From the NCBI GenBank assembly GCA_039933785.1, contig JBDTNL010000004.1, positions 55,670 to 119,669 of the forward strand: DNA of 64,000 bases, in the 5' to 3' direction. Shown in pieces: positions 7,697 to 18,243 of the stretch. This DNA is from JBDTNL01 sp039933785 (GTDB taxonomy: Bacteria > Acidobacteriota > Thermoanaerobaculia > Multivoradales > JAGPDF01). The stretch's first letter is position 1, and the number at the start of each line of letters is the position of its first letter. A model generated the notes under the pieces. The model saw only the letters and a program-made list of their open reading frames with translations. It ran no database searches and had not been told where the DNA came from. The translations under genes and the position numbers were made by a program.

Positions 7697-10232
7697 TGGG
7701 CGGTTCGCTCGCGGGGACCTTGACCGCCTCGCCGCCGTCGCGGGGACGAGGGTGCTTGACGCGCACCGTGACTGCGGAAGCCGGCGCGTCCACCGCACCG
7801 ATATCCTTCAATTGCTCGTCGAGCGCCCGCACGATGGTCCAGGAAAGGCTCGTGCGGCCCGGCACCAGCGCACGAAAGGTCACCCTCGCCACCTCGCCCT
7901 TGCCGGTCACGCCAGGCAGCTGCCCCAGCCGGCTCGCCCCCAGCAACAGCTCTCCCGGGCGCGAGAAATCGGCCAGCACCTGCGACTGTCCGGCGGTGCC
8001 GAGGAAGGCGCCGCCTTCGACGCGCAAGACCTCGAGGCGCTCGGGGTCGAACTGGAGCGCGATCGGCAGATGCGAAACCGGGCGCAGCGCTTCGGCTTCG
8101 ATCCCGACCTCGAACTCTTCGCCGGCTTCGGCGGGAGAGTTTTGTAGACGCAGGTGCACCACGGGAGGCGCGGCATCCTTGCCCCTGCTCGCGGCGTCCG
8201 CGGTCGAAGCCAGGACGATGCCGGAAGCCCGGCTCGTATCGCCAGCGCCGCCGGGAGTGGAACGATACGCGGCGGGCCCATTGTTCGGCGGCGGCGTCTG
8301 GTCCGCTGGAGGCTGCGCCGGTGGTGGCGCCGGCGCAGCGAAGAAGTCGCTCGGGCCCTTGCCGGTCGCAAGATCCGGCGGCGGAGCGGGCTTGGCCGCG
8401 GGCGCCGCATCGCCATCCTGGGCGTTGCCTTCCTGCAGACCGCGCGGCAACTCTTCCATGCGGCGGCGCAGCATCTCGCGTACGTCAGGAGTCTGGGAGT
8501 CGTCGTCGAACGGCCCTTCGTTGTCCGACTCGATGCGCGGACTGCTGCCGCGGAACGTCAGGTTGGTCTCGGTGCCGACCGAGATCGGCAGCAGGTCCTC
8601 CGGCGTGATGTCGGGTGTTCGGATGATGTGCGGCGTCAACGTGAGAATGAGGTCGGTGCGGCTCTTGTGCCGTTTGGTGTTGGAAAAAATATTCCCCAAG
8701 ATGGGGATTTCCGAGAGTCCGGCAATGCCGCTCTTCGAGCCGGTCTCCTCGGTGCGAATCAAACCGGCGAGGAAATTGGTCTCACCGTCCTTGAGGCGAA
8801 TCACCGACTCGATGTTGCGGGTGCCGATGATCGGCTGCTGCTGACCGTTGCCGGCGTCGACCGAGCCGTTTTGGTTGCTGACCTCGATCTTCAAGCTGAG
8901 GCTGATTTCCTTATTGTGATGCACGCGCGGCTTGAGCTCGATCTTGATGCCGACGTCGAGATACTGGAAGGACGTCACCGGCACGATGTTGCCGCCCACG
9001 GTCTGCGACGAGTTGAACGAAGTCACCGGCACCGGGATCTTGTCGGCGATGACCAGCTTGCCGGTCTCACCCTCGCTGATGCGCAAGCGCGGCTGGGCCA
9101 GCAACTGGCCGTCGCCGTTGGTCTTCATGAAGTTGTAGATGAAGCTCGGAATGGTGAGCGCCCAGTTGCCCTGATTCAGGAACTGCAAATCCGAGAGGTG
9201 AAGCGCGGCATCCTTGGCGCCGAGATCGAGCTTCTGGGTGACGCTGTAGTTGCTGAGCGCCAAGCCGATCTCGCGCATCTTGTCGGTCGAGATCTGCAGC
9301 AGCTCGATGTCGACCACCACTTCCGAACGCGCCTTGTCGTTGGATTCGATGATGTTCTCGGCGATCTTCACTTTGTCGGCGGTGTCGCGGATGATGATCG
9401 CGTTCAGCTGCTCGTTGGGGGCCAGCTTCTTGGCGTCAACCAGGCTGCGCAACTGGTTCATGACGTCCTTCACCTCGGCATTCGAGAGGAAGAACGTCTG
9501 GATCACCAGATCCTCGTATGTGCGCCGGTTCTGCGGGGTGTCGGCGGCGACCAGGATGGAATGCTCGTCGAGCACCTTGTAGAAATGCCCCGCGGCGCGC
9601 ATCAGATTCTCGAGCGCCTGCTGTGCGGTGACATCGGTGAGTTCGATCGCCAGTTGCTGGTCCTTCAGATTGCCGTCGAACTGGATGTTGATGCCGAACG
9701 CCTTGCCGAGAGCGCGGTAGATGTCGAACAGCGACACCGGCCGCGGGAAGGAGAGCGAAATCGGCTGCGGCGAGCGCGGCGAGAGCACCGGCGGCTGCGG
9801 CCGGGCGCCGCGCACCTTCTTTTTCATCTGGTCGAGAGTCTCTTCGCCCCCGGCCTCTTTCCTGGCCCGGGCTTCGAGATCATGGCGTACGCGCTGCATC
9901 TCGACCTCGGCGTACTGGTTGGTCGGGTCGAGCTCGACCGCCTGCTGGTATTCGACCAAGGCGCGCTCGAGAGAGCCCGCGGCGCGCGCCTCCTTGCCGG
10001 TCTTGAAGTGCATCTGCGAAGCCTCGCCCTTGGCGCGCAATAGGCTGGCGCGATATTGCAGATTCTCCGGGTCGTTGGCGGCGGCCGCCAGGTAGTGCAA
10101 GACCGCCTGGTCCCAGTCTCCGTTCAGCTCCGCCACCTGGGCGCTGCGAAAGTCCCGAAAGCTGGTACAGCCGGCGAGTAGAACGGCGGCCAGGAAGCCC
10201 ATCACCCAACGCATGGATGCAGAATTCGTCAT
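7686..10232 (-). CDS. gspD: GspD/PilQ-type secretin lipoprotein with C-terminal cohesin-like domain
   Basis: 848 residues from ATG 10232, chosen because GAGAGGGA sits 3-5 bases upstream (GTG 10244 also open). A lipoprotein signal ends LLAGC (Cys22). A TPR-like helical region (about 28-125) is followed by secretin N domains (about 155-330), then the secretin barrel core (about 385-565) with LAQPRLRISEGETGKL and PILGNIFSN. A long Pro/Ala/Gly linker (about 615-700) leads to a C-terminal beta domain (about 710-830, VVHLRLQNSPAEAGEEFEV) that looks like a cohesin/dockerin-binding fold. It forms the outer-membrane channel. The extra C-terminal domain is not part of the classic GspD. Confidence 0.88.
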   Translation of the reverse strand: MTNSASMRWVMGFLAAVLLAGCTSFRDFRSAQVAELNGDWDQAVLHYLAAAANDPENLQYRASLLRAKGEASQMHFKTGKEARAAGSLERALVEYQQAVELDPTNQYAEVEMQRVRHDLEARARKEAGGEETLDQMKKKVRGARPQPPVLSPRSPQPISLSFPRPVSLFDIYRALGKAFGINIQFDGNLKDQQLAIELTDVTAQQALENLMRAAGHFYKVLDEHSILVAADTPQNRRTYEDLVIQTFFLSNAEVKDVMNQLRSLVDAKKLAPNEQLNAIIIRDTADKVKIAENIIESNDKARSEVVVDIELLQISTDKMREIGLALSNYSVTQKLDLGAKDAALHLSDLQFLNQGNWALTIPSFIYNFMKTNGDGQLLAQPRLRISEGETGKLVIADKIPVPVTSFNSSQTVGGNIVPVTSFQYLDVGIKIELKPRVHHNKEISLSLKIEVSNQNGSVDAGNGQQQPIIGTRNIESVIRLKDGETNFLAGLIRTEETGSKSGIAGLSEIPILGNIFSNTKRHKSRTDLILTLTPHIIRTPDITPEDLLPISVGTETNLTFRGSSPRIESDNEGPFDDDSQTPDVREMLRRRMEELPRGLQEGNAQDGDAAPAAKPAPPPDLATGKGPSDFFAAPAPPPAQPPADQTPPPNNGPAAYRSTPGGAGDTSRASGIVLASTADAASRGKDAAPPVVHLRLQNSPAEAGEEFEVGIEAEALRPVSHLPIALQFDPERLEVLRVEGGAFLGTAGQSQVLADFSRPGELLLGASRLGQLPGVTGKGEVARVTFRALVPGRTSLSWTIVRALDEQLKDIGAVDAPASAVTVRVKHPRPRDGGEAVKVPASEPPNGQ

Positions 10233-10270
10233 TGTCCCTCTCACTCCGTCTCTTTCAATCCAGGCGCCAT

Positions 10271-10858
10271 CTAACCCTGGCCACCAGCTGCCAGCCTGGC
10301 CGGCGGCTCGTTGGGGAAGCCCACGAACTTAAGGTCTACGGATTCGAAACCGATCTTGTCGACGACAAACTTTTTCGCCACCACTTCGCCCTCGGCCGCG
10401 TTGATGATCTGGCCGCCCTCGCTGAACACGGCGATGCGATGGTTTTTCGGCCCGAAGCTGCCGAGGAACTTGACGTTCACGGCCGGCGGATGCGGTGTCC
10501 GCGCATAGAGGTCGCGCGCCTGCTCGGCGGCCAGGCGCGCCGCGGCTTCGCGCTCCTGCTGGAGGCGCATGGCCTCGAGCTCGGCCTTGCTCGGCGGCGT
10601 GGGCGGCGGTGGCGACGGCGGAGCTCCGAAGCGGAAGGGGTCGCGGCCCACGGTGAAGCTTCCCGAGGCGATCTCGAGCGTCTCGGATCGCAGGGCCGGC
10701 AAGTCGCCCTTGCCGACGCTGGATCGGCCCGCGGCTATCGCTTCGTCTTCCGCCGCGGCTTGACGCCACAGAAGAGGCCCGAGGCGGAAGATTGTCAGCG
10801 CCACCAGCCCGACGGCGAGCATGCCGAGCAACCGTCGTTCGCGGGCACCCAGGGTCAT
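10271..10858 (-). CDS. PilP/GspC-like inner-membrane assembly protein
   Basis: 195 residues. There is an N-terminal membrane helix (LLGMLAVGLVALTIFRLG), a Pro-rich periplasmic stretch (PPSPPPPTPP, about 80-90), an Ala/Glu-rich helix, then a small beta domain (NVKFLGSFGPKNHRIAVF to ESVDLKFVG) of the PilP/GspC homology-region type. Such proteins link the inner-membrane platform to the secretin. The start overlaps the pilO-like stop as ATGA (10855-10858). Assignment as PilP versus GspC is uncertain. Confidence 0.7.
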   Translation of the reverse strand: MTLGARERRLLGMLAVGLVALTIFRLGPLLWRQAAAEDEAIAAGRSSVGKGDLPALRSETLEIASGSFTVGRDPFRFGAPPSPPPPTPPSKAELEAMRLQQEREAAARLAAEQARDLYARTPHPPAVNVKFLGSFGPKNHRIAVFSEGGQIINAAEGEVVAKKFVVDKIGFESVDLKFVGFPNEPPARLAAGGQG

Positions 10859-11517
10859 GGGCCATCCTCCGTCGCGGGGCGAGGAGTCGGCGGAGTCGGC
10901 GGCGCGGGCTTCGGTTCGCGGGGCTCGACCCCGGGAGTCAACGTCCGGGGCATCGGCCTGTCGTTCACGAATAGGGTCGCGATCTGCAGGGCGATGTGAA
11001 GCTGAGGCGAGCTGCCGCCGGCATCGTTGTTGAGCCGCACCTCTTCCAGACTGAAGAAGGTGGGTGAGAGCTCGAGCAGGTGGATCAGCTGGCGCAGCGA
11101 GTTGTAGTCGCCATCGACGCCGAACACGATCGATTTCTTGACCAGCCCGAACTGCGCAAGCTCGACCTCCGGGTAAGACACCGACTGCGGCTGCAAGCCG
11201 GCACGGGTCGCGAGCGTCTTGAACTCAGCGAGTGTCCGGGTCAGGCGCTCGCGCTCGGTCGCCAGGCGCTCGCTATAGAGCGACTCGATGTCCTTGCGGT
11301 TCTGGTTGACCAGCGCCAGTCGTGCCTCGAGATCGGTCCGCCGCGTGGTCAGGCTCTGCCGATGCCCCTGCAAGCGAATCAGGCGCTCCTCGAGGACAGT
11401 CACGCGATCGCGATACGCGAATTCGTAGAGCAGCCATCCGCCCACGTTCAAGGCGAAGAACAACAGGGCCGGCACCCAGATTCGCCAGCGTCCTTGCCAC
11501 AAGCTCCAGCCGCTCAT
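10855..11517 (-). CDS. pilO: PilO-like inner-membrane platform protein
   Basis: 220 residues from ATG 11517 (ATGA overlap with the pilN-like gene). One N-terminal membrane helix (IWVPALLFFALNVGGWLLY) is followed by a coiled coil (about 35-100) and a ferredoxin-like periplasmic domain (VKKSIVFGVDGDYNSLRQL, then LLELSPTFFSLEEVRL). This is the PilO layout. The C-terminus is a Pro/Glu-rich tail. PilO pairs with PilN in the periplasm to form the alignment platform of type IV pili; the equivalent in type II secretion is GspM. Confidence 0.8.
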   Translation of the reverse strand: MSGWSLWQGRWRIWVPALLFFALNVGGWLLYEFAYRDRVTVLEERLIRLQGHRQSLTTRRTDLEARLALVNQNRKDIESLYSERLATERERLTRTLAEFKTLATRAGLQPQSVSYPEVELAQFGLVKKSIVFGVDGDYNSLRQLIHLLELSPTFFSLEEVRLNNDAGGSSPQLHIALQIATLFVNDRPMPRTLTPGVEPREPKPAPPTPPTPRPATEDGP

Positions 11518-12182
11518 GGAGCCTCCCGGCCGGTCGCGTTGGTGGACGCTTTGGCGGGCGCGTCGCCCGGCGCGGCCTCCGCGCCGGGCAAATAGGTCAC
11601 CGAAAGGTCGAACGACACGCCGTCCTTGCGGTCTTCGCGATGCAGGTTCGGCCCTTCGAACGAGGCGTGCTTGAATAGCGCATCGACGAATTTCAACAGC
11701 GCCTCGTCGCTCTGCGCCGTGCCGCTGATCCGCAGTTGAAACCGATCGCGCGGCACCAGGGTGACCAAGCCGCCCTGCCGACGCGCCGCAGTCTCGTCGG
11801 GAACGACCGACACGGGCGACAGATTCAGGATGCGCACGTCCCAGGGCAAAGCCTCCGCCAGTCGGTCGAACAGGCGCCCCCAGTCGAAGGTACGCTCGGC
11901 AATGCGCAGATTCAGGAACTGAACCTGTTGCATGAGCTGCGGCACGCGAGAGCGTTCGAGGTCGCCGTCGACGCTGGCGATCTTGCGCTCCTCGCTCGCG
12001 ATCCGATCGCGCACCAGAGCGAGCTCGGCTTGCTTGCCCGCCGAGCTCTGGCGATAGCCCTGAAACAGGTAGGCGTTGCCGACCAACAATCCGGCGCCCA
12101 GCACCCACAGGAGGATCGCCACGCGGCGCACCGGCCGCGCGTTGACGAAGGGCCGGCGCGCCAGGTTGAGCGCTCGACTCAC
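11514..12182 (-). CDS. pilN: PilN-like inner-membrane platform protein
   Basis: 222 residues from GTG 12182, which overlaps the upstream stop as GTGA. The short cytoplasmic head RALNLARRPFVNARPVRR resembles the PilN N-terminus that binds PilM. A membrane helix (VAILLWVLGAGLLVGNAYL) is followed by a coiled coil and a periplasmic domain (FDRLAEALPWDVRILNLSP, then LVPRDRFQLRISG). PilN is the dimer partner of PilO. An in-frame extension up to 12374 is non-coding-like and lies inside the pilM-like gene. Confidence 0.8.
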   Translation of the reverse strand: MSRALNLARRPFVNARPVRRVAILLWVLGAGLLVGNAYLFQGYRQSSAGKQAELALVRDRIASEERKIASVDGDLERSRVPQLMQQVQFLNLRIAERTFDWGRLFDRLAEALPWDVRILNLSPVSVVPDETAARRQGGLVTLVPRDRFQLRISGTAQSDEALLKFVDALFKHASFEGPNLHREDRKDGVSFDLSVTYLPGAEAAPGDAPAKASTNATGREAP

Positions 12183-13175
12183 GCGACCTCCCGACAGGCA
12201 GCGCCAAGCATGGGAGCGGCCTCCATCGCCGAGCCCCAGAGTGCGCCCGGCAGGCCACCGGGCAGAACCCGCAAGTGCTCGGCGCCGAGCAACCTCGCCG
12301 GACAGCCAAGACCCTCGGCGAGCCACGACAGCCAGTCGCCCGAGCCCGCGGCGTTCGCCGACGAGGCCATCCACAACAGCGCCTGGCGCACGCCGACTCC
12401 GGGCAGATTCTCTTCCAAGAACGCCCGCGTGAGGCGCATGTCTCGACCCACCAACGCCGCGCGCGTGGTGACCGATGGGTCGCCCGTCCAGGCCTTGTAG
12501 CGATGCAGCACGGGCTCCATGGAGCGCTCTGTAGGGCGAGTGAACAGAAGGGTGTAGCTCGCGCCATCGACCAGCACGATCGCGGTCAGGCCCGCCTCGT
12601 CGCGGACCCGCAACGCGCCGGCCAGGGACAGGCTGGGATTCGAGATCGCGCCCAGGTGAATGCCCGCGGCGGCGAAAGCGTCCTCCAACTGGGCGAGCAG
12701 TGCTTCGCCGGCGAAACCGAGGAGCAGCCGGCGCGGCTCTTGCTGCCCAGGGAAAGGCTCCACTTCCTCGCCGCTCACGCGCAGATCGTCGATGCGAAAC
12801 GGCACCAAGTGCTTCAACCGCCAGCGCAGCAGATCGTCCCGCCCCGCTGCCTGACGGGGCAGGTCGCCGCTCTCGGCCGAGGTGACCCGCAGCCAGGCGT
12901 CGGGGATCAGGAGCGAGGCGTCCTTGACCGGCGCGGCCACGCGCTGCAAGAGCGACGTAACAAGTTCGGTGAACGCACCGGCGTCCCGCAGAGGACCGCC
13001 GAGCGGGCCGTGCTGAAAAGCGTCTGGCGGCAGCGCCGACTCGCGGGCATCGACCAAACGCAGACCCTCGGCCTCGCGCGTGAAGCCGGCGTAGCGCAAG
13101 CGCGTCGCCTCGAGCGCGAAGACGTGCGGCGGCGGCGGCACCGGGGCGAAGCCCAGCAGCCGGCCGAACGCGCCG

Positions 13176-14873
<1,698 letters not shown>

Positions 14874-14905
14874 GTTCGAATCGCTCCCCTCGTTCTTCCG
14901 GTCAC

Positions 14906-16129
14906 CTAGAACTTGGACTGTCCCATCATGCTGAACATGGGCAGATAGATCGCCACCAGCAGGATGGCCACGATGATGCCCATGAAGACCAGCATCAGCG
15001 GCTCGACCAGGGTCAGCAAGCGCGCCATGCGGGTCTCGATCTGCTCATCGAGAAACTCGGAGACGCTCTGCAGCATTTGATCGAGCGAGCCCGTCGCCTC
15101 GCCCACTTTCACCATGTCGATTTCGAGCGGGTCGTAGATCCCCGCCTTCTCGAGCGCTCCGTAAAAAGGTTGCCCCTCGCGCACCTGCTGCACGGTGGGG
15201 TGGACCAGGGAGCGGACATAGAGGTTGCCGACCGAGGAAACCGCGATCTCGAGCGCCTGCACCAACGGGATACCTCCCGACAATAGAGTGGCGAGCGAGC
15301 GGGCGAATTCGGCCAGCGCGAAGCGCTTCAGTACCCCGCCCATGAACGGGATCCGCAGCTTGTAGCGGTCGATCTCGCGCCGCCCCACTTCGGTCGCCGC
15401 GAAACGCTTGTAGGCTATCCAGCCGAGCACCAAGCCGCCGAGAATCAAATACCAGTAGCCGCGCAAGAATCCCGACAACGCCAGCACCACGCGAGTCACC
15501 AGCGGCAGCTGGTCAATCTCGAGATCGGCGAAGAAGGTCATGAACCGCGGCACCACGTAGATCGTCATGATCAGGATCATGATCACCGACAGGGTGACCA
15601 GCACCAGCGGGTAGACCAGGGCGGAGAACACCTTGCGCCGCGCCTCGAGCAGCAGCCGGGTGTAGCGAATGAACCGCCGGATCACACTCTCGAGCTCACC
15701 CGACTTCTCGCCGGCGCGAAGGGACGACGCATAGAGCGGCGGAAATGTATCGCCGTATGCGGCGAACGCCTGCGACAGGTCCTCTCCGCTCTTCACCCGA
15801 TCGCGGATGTCGGTGAGCACGGCGCGAAACACCGGGTCGCGCAGTCGCTCGAGCATCAAATCGATGGCCTGCAAGAGAGGTAAGCCGGCCCTGAGTAGCG
15901 CCGCCAGCTCCTGGTTGAAGACCAGGAAGGTCTCGATGGGTACGCGTTTGGTTCGTCGCGCGAACGCGGGAAGCGCGAGCCGCGGGATAAACCCCTTTCG
16001 ACGTACCTCGAACACGTGCAGCCCGCGACGCAGCAGATCGCCCCGCAGCACGGTTTCGTCCGGAGCCTCGAAGACCTGCTCGAGGACGCGCCCATCCGGC
16101 ATGCCGACACGGCAGAGGAAGTCGCTCAT
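14906..16129 (-). CDS. gspF: GspF/PilC-type inner-membrane platform protein
   Basis: 407 residues, the usual family length. Two T2SSF cytoplasmic domains (about 70-195 and 270-395) each end in membrane helices (LVYPLVLVTLSVIMILIMTI; YWYLILGGLVLGWIAY; VEPLMLVFMGIIVAILLVAI). The signatures FNQELAALLRAGLPLLQAI and EFARSLATLLSGGIPLVQAL are clear duplicates. It forms the membrane rotor that couples the ATPase to subunit extraction. The start overlaps the upstream stop as ATGA (16126-16129). Confidence 0.92.
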   Translation of the reverse strand: MSDFLCRVGMPDGRVLEQVFEAPDETVLRGDLLRRGLHVFEVRRKGFIPRLALPAFARRTKRVPIETFLVFNQELAALLRAGLPLLQAIDLMLERLRDPVFRAVLTDIRDRVKSGEDLSQAFAAYGDTFPPLYASSLRAGEKSGELESVIRRFIRYTRLLLEARRKVFSALVYPLVLVTLSVIMILIMTIYVVPRFMTFFADLEIDQLPLVTRVVLALSGFLRGYWYLILGGLVLGWIAYKRFAATEVGRREIDRYKLRIPFMGGVLKRFALAEFARSLATLLSGGIPLVQALEIAVSSVGNLYVRSLVHPTVQQVREGQPFYGALEKAGIYDPLEIDMVKVGEATGSLDQMLQSVSEFLDEQIETRMARLLTLVEPLMLVFMGIIVAILLVAIYLPMFSMMGQSKF

Positions 16130-16809
16130 GGCTGCGGGGACACTCGCGAACAGGTCAAGACGACGACCAGCGCGGTGTCGCTGTCCTCGTCCGTAGTCAA
16201 GCCCACGGCCAACGGATGGTCGAGCGCCAGGACCAGGTTGGTGTCGAGCAACAGACTGGCGGTCGCGTCGTCGCCCTTCATGGAAAAATTCTGCAGTCGC
16301 ACGGATTGCCCGAGCCGCACCGTGCCCAGCCGGAAGGCGATCGAGAAGCCTTCTCCGACATGCGAGCTCACGTCGGTGCCTTCCTTGGCCTCGAAGCCGA
16401 CCTGCGCCAGTAGTTGGTAGTTCGCGTAGCGCAAAGACTTACGCAGGCGCCCGAGCAGGGGTTCGGAAATGTTGGAGCTCACTGGCGGCGTTCGAACCCC
16501 GCTCGCCTGAACCAACTGGACCACGACCCGCAGCGGGATCAAGGGATGATCGAAGTCGTCGAGCAACTCCTGCACGCGTTCCAGCCGCTTGGCGCTGTCG
16601 CGCACCACCACTTCCTTGCCGCGGATCTCGGCCGTACCCACCGGCGAGAGCGCATACCGCACCATCACCACTGCATCCGACGGGCTCTGATAGCGCATGG
16701 TGCGGGAGATCTCAACGCTCCGGCTCGCGGGCGCATCGACGGCTGCGCCCCGGGACGCCAGAGAGAGCCCCAGCACGGCGAAAACGACGACGGCACGAAG
16801 TCCACTCAT
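16126..16809 (-). CDS. Exported protein with a lone secretin-N-like domain
   Basis: 227 residues with a signal peptide (VVVFAVLGLSLASRGAAVDA). Residues ~30-95 (DAVVMVRYALSPVGTAEIRGKEVVVRDSA, read in parts, then RVQELLDDFDHPLIPLRVVVQL) resemble an N1/secretin_N ring-building repeat. The second half is a beta-rich segment without the secretin barrel signature. It may be a periplasmic partner of GspD or a degenerate secretin. A candidate promoter lies just upstream and the gene starts the block gspF-gspE. Function is inferred from domain and context only. Confidence 0.65.
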   Translation of the reverse strand: MSGLRAVVVFAVLGLSLASRGAAVDAPASRSVEISRTMRYQSPSDAVVMVRYALSPVGTAEIRGKEVVVRDSAKRLERVQELLDDFDHPLIPLRVVVQLVQASGVRTPPVSSNISEPLLGRLRKSLRYANYQLLAQVGFEAKEGTDVSSHVGEGFSIAFRLGTVRLGQSVRLQNFSMKGDDATASLLLDTNLVLALDHPLAVGLTTDEDSDTALVVVLTCSRVSPQP

Positions 16810-16819
16810 GGAAAGTTCA

Positions 16820-16825
16820 AGCGTA
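16820..16825 (-). promoter_or_regulatory. Candidate -10 element for the gspF-side block
   Basis: On the minus strand TACGCT lies 10 bases before ATG 16809. It could give the secretion genes a promoter separate from the sigma/anti-sigma pair. No clear -35. Confidence 0.3.
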
Positions 16826-16836
16826 TCGAAAACAAC

Positions 16837-16857
16837 CGCTCGGGCGGGGAGCCCGGA
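16837..16857 (-). terminator. Possible weak terminator after the anti-sigma gene
   Basis: On the minus strand, directly after the stop, CGGGC-TCCCC-GCCCG can form a short GC stem. A few bases later comes the T-rich TTGTTTTC. The stem is only five base pairs and the T tract is broken and offset, so termination would be partial at best. Confidence 0.3.
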
Positions 16858-17424
16858 TCAGAGGACCAGGCTCTTGTCGACGATCATCACGACCGACATT
16901 TCCGGATAGCCGATTTCGTAGACGCGAGCTTGCGGGCGTCCCACTTCGCCCGGCACGAGGAGGCCGCTCGCCTGAAACATCGTCGGCGAGATCGCTGCCG
17001 CGCTCGGAGCCGGCGCTGCCGCCTCGATGACCCGCCCCGCAGCCGCCGGCAAGGTGGATGAACGACGCCCCAGAGGGACTTGCGAGCCGAGCGTGGTGAC
17101 CAGCAAGACCGCGGCCGCGGCCCGCCAAGCGAACGCTCCGTCCAGTAGGCGTGTCTTCGTGGCCGGCGGCGCGGCCTGCAGGGCGTTGGCGCGTCGCAGA
17201 CCCGCCACCGCGGCCCGCATGCGCTCGATTTCCACCGCTGGCGCGGCCACCACGGGGAGCCTTTGGAACAGCAGTGTTGGATCGATTTCCAATGCGTCTT
17301 GCCGGCACTCGGGGCAAGTCTCTAGGTGCACGCGATCGAGCGCCCACTCGGCGGGCTCGTCGAGCGCGGCATCGAAGCGATGCGCGAGCTTGCGTCGCCA
17401 GGCCGAGCGCTCGGGGCAGATCAC
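16858..17424 (-). CDS. Zinc-finger anti-sigma factor, single-pass
   Basis: 188 residues. The N-terminal ~60 residues carry HLETCPEC, the HxxxCxxC zinc-binding core of ZAS anti-sigma domains. A membrane helix follows (AFAWRAAAAVLLVTTLG, about 100-118) with an Ala/Pro-rich outer segment. The start overlaps the ECF sigma gene as ATGA (17421-17424), the usual arrangement for a cognate pair. It probably holds the sigma factor at the membrane until a signal, perhaps linked to envelope or secretion state, releases it. The ~70-residue periplasmic tail has no recognised sensor domain. Confidence 0.82.
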   Translation of the reverse strand: MICPERSAWRRKLAHRFDAALDEPAEWALDRVHLETCPECRQDALEIDPTLLFQRLPVVAAPAVEIERMRAAVAGLRRANALQAAPPATKTRLLDGAFAWRAAAAVLLVTTLGSQVPLGRRSSTLPAAAGRVIEAAAPAPSAAAISPTMFQASGLLVPGEVGRPQARVYEIGYPEMSVVMIVDKSLVL

Positions 17425-18056
17425 GATTCCGCCTCACGCGCGGCCGGCGCGTACTCGGGATACCGCTTGACCAGCTCGCGCCGCAGCACGCGCCGAGCGT
17501 TGAACAAGTGATTGCGCACGGTCGATTCCTGACAGCCGACGATCTCGGCCACTTCCAGCGAGCTCAGACCCTCGACCTCGCGGAGCAGGAACACCATGCG
17601 CTGCTTCTCGGAGAGCTCTCCAGCGAGCTCGCGGAAGATCAGCCCTACCTCGCGCTGCTGCAGGGATGAAAGATCGCGGCGGTAGCTGTCGTCCTGAGTC
17701 CGCTGGAGCTGCAACCGAACGGGTTCGTGCGTCTTCTCGCGGCTCTTGCGTGAACGCAGGTGATCGATCGCGAGATTGGTGACGATACGGTAGATCCAGG
17801 TGTTGGGGCTGAAGCGCGGGTCGTAGCGATCGCGGTGGTCCCACATGCGGAGAAACGCGAGTTGCACCACGTCGCGCGCTTCCTCTTCGTCGCCGACGAT
17901 CCGGGCCGCCACTTGCAGGAGCGGACGAGTCTTCCTGGTAATGAGCTCGTCGAGTGCCATTTCGTCGCTCGCGCGCAGACCGGCGAGAAGCTCGACGTCG
18001 CTGGCGGCGCTCCAGGCGGCGCGCAGTCGGGTGGCGCTGTAGACCAGGGCAGGCAT
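17421..18056 (-). CDS. ECF-family RNA polymerase sigma factor
   Basis: 211 residues from ATG 18056. Region 2 is visible as VVQLAFLRMWDHRDRYDP and NTWIYRIVTNLAIDHLR. Region 4 appears as LSEKQRMVFLLREVEGLSSLEVAEIVGC (read in parts) ending ESTVRNHLFNARRVLR. It should direct RNA polymerase to a small regulon, possibly including this operon. A longer TTG start at 18146 adds 30 charged residues and cannot be excluded. It is translationally coupled to the anti-sigma factor and heads the minus-strand run of secretion genes. Confidence 0.9.
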   Translation of the reverse strand: MPALVYSATRLRAAWSAASDVELLAGLRASDEMALDELITRKTRPLLQVAARIVGDEEEARDVVQLAFLRMWDHRDRYDPRFSPNTWIYRIVTNLAIDHLRSRKSREKTHEPVRLQLQRTQDDSYRRDLSSLQQREVGLIFRELAGELSEKQRMVFLLREVEGLSSLEVAEIVGCQESTVRNHLFNARRVLRRELVKRYPEYAPAAREAES

Positions 18057-18243
18057 GGCGTCTCGTTCAGCGGGTATACGGTCCTCCGCCGCCACCCGTC
18101 TAGAAACCGGGAGGGGGGCCGAGGGATCTGTTTTCTCGTCGCTCAAGGTCGAACGCCCTTCGGGTCTGCAATCGAGCTAAGTGCTTGATTCTCCAAAACG
18201 ACGCGCCACAGAGCGCAATCGTCGCGATTATACTCGCCGGCGG
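18057..18243. promoter_or_regulatory. Divergent intergenic region between the ECF sigma gene and waaA
   Basis: 187 bases hold the promoters of both divergent transcription units. On the plus strand TATACT (18229-18234) ends 9 bases before the waaA ATG. On the minus strand TATACC lies 17 bases before ATG 18056, a weaker candidate. If the sigma gene starts at TTG 18146 the region shrinks to 97 bases. I found no convincing operator repeat. Confidence 0.45.

Noticed and set aside
8154..10043. A 629-codon open frame on the plus strand opposite gspD
   Set aside because: It is the antisense of a clear secretin gene in high-GC DNA, has no recognisable domain and is His/Arg/Asp-rich as expected for a shadow frame.
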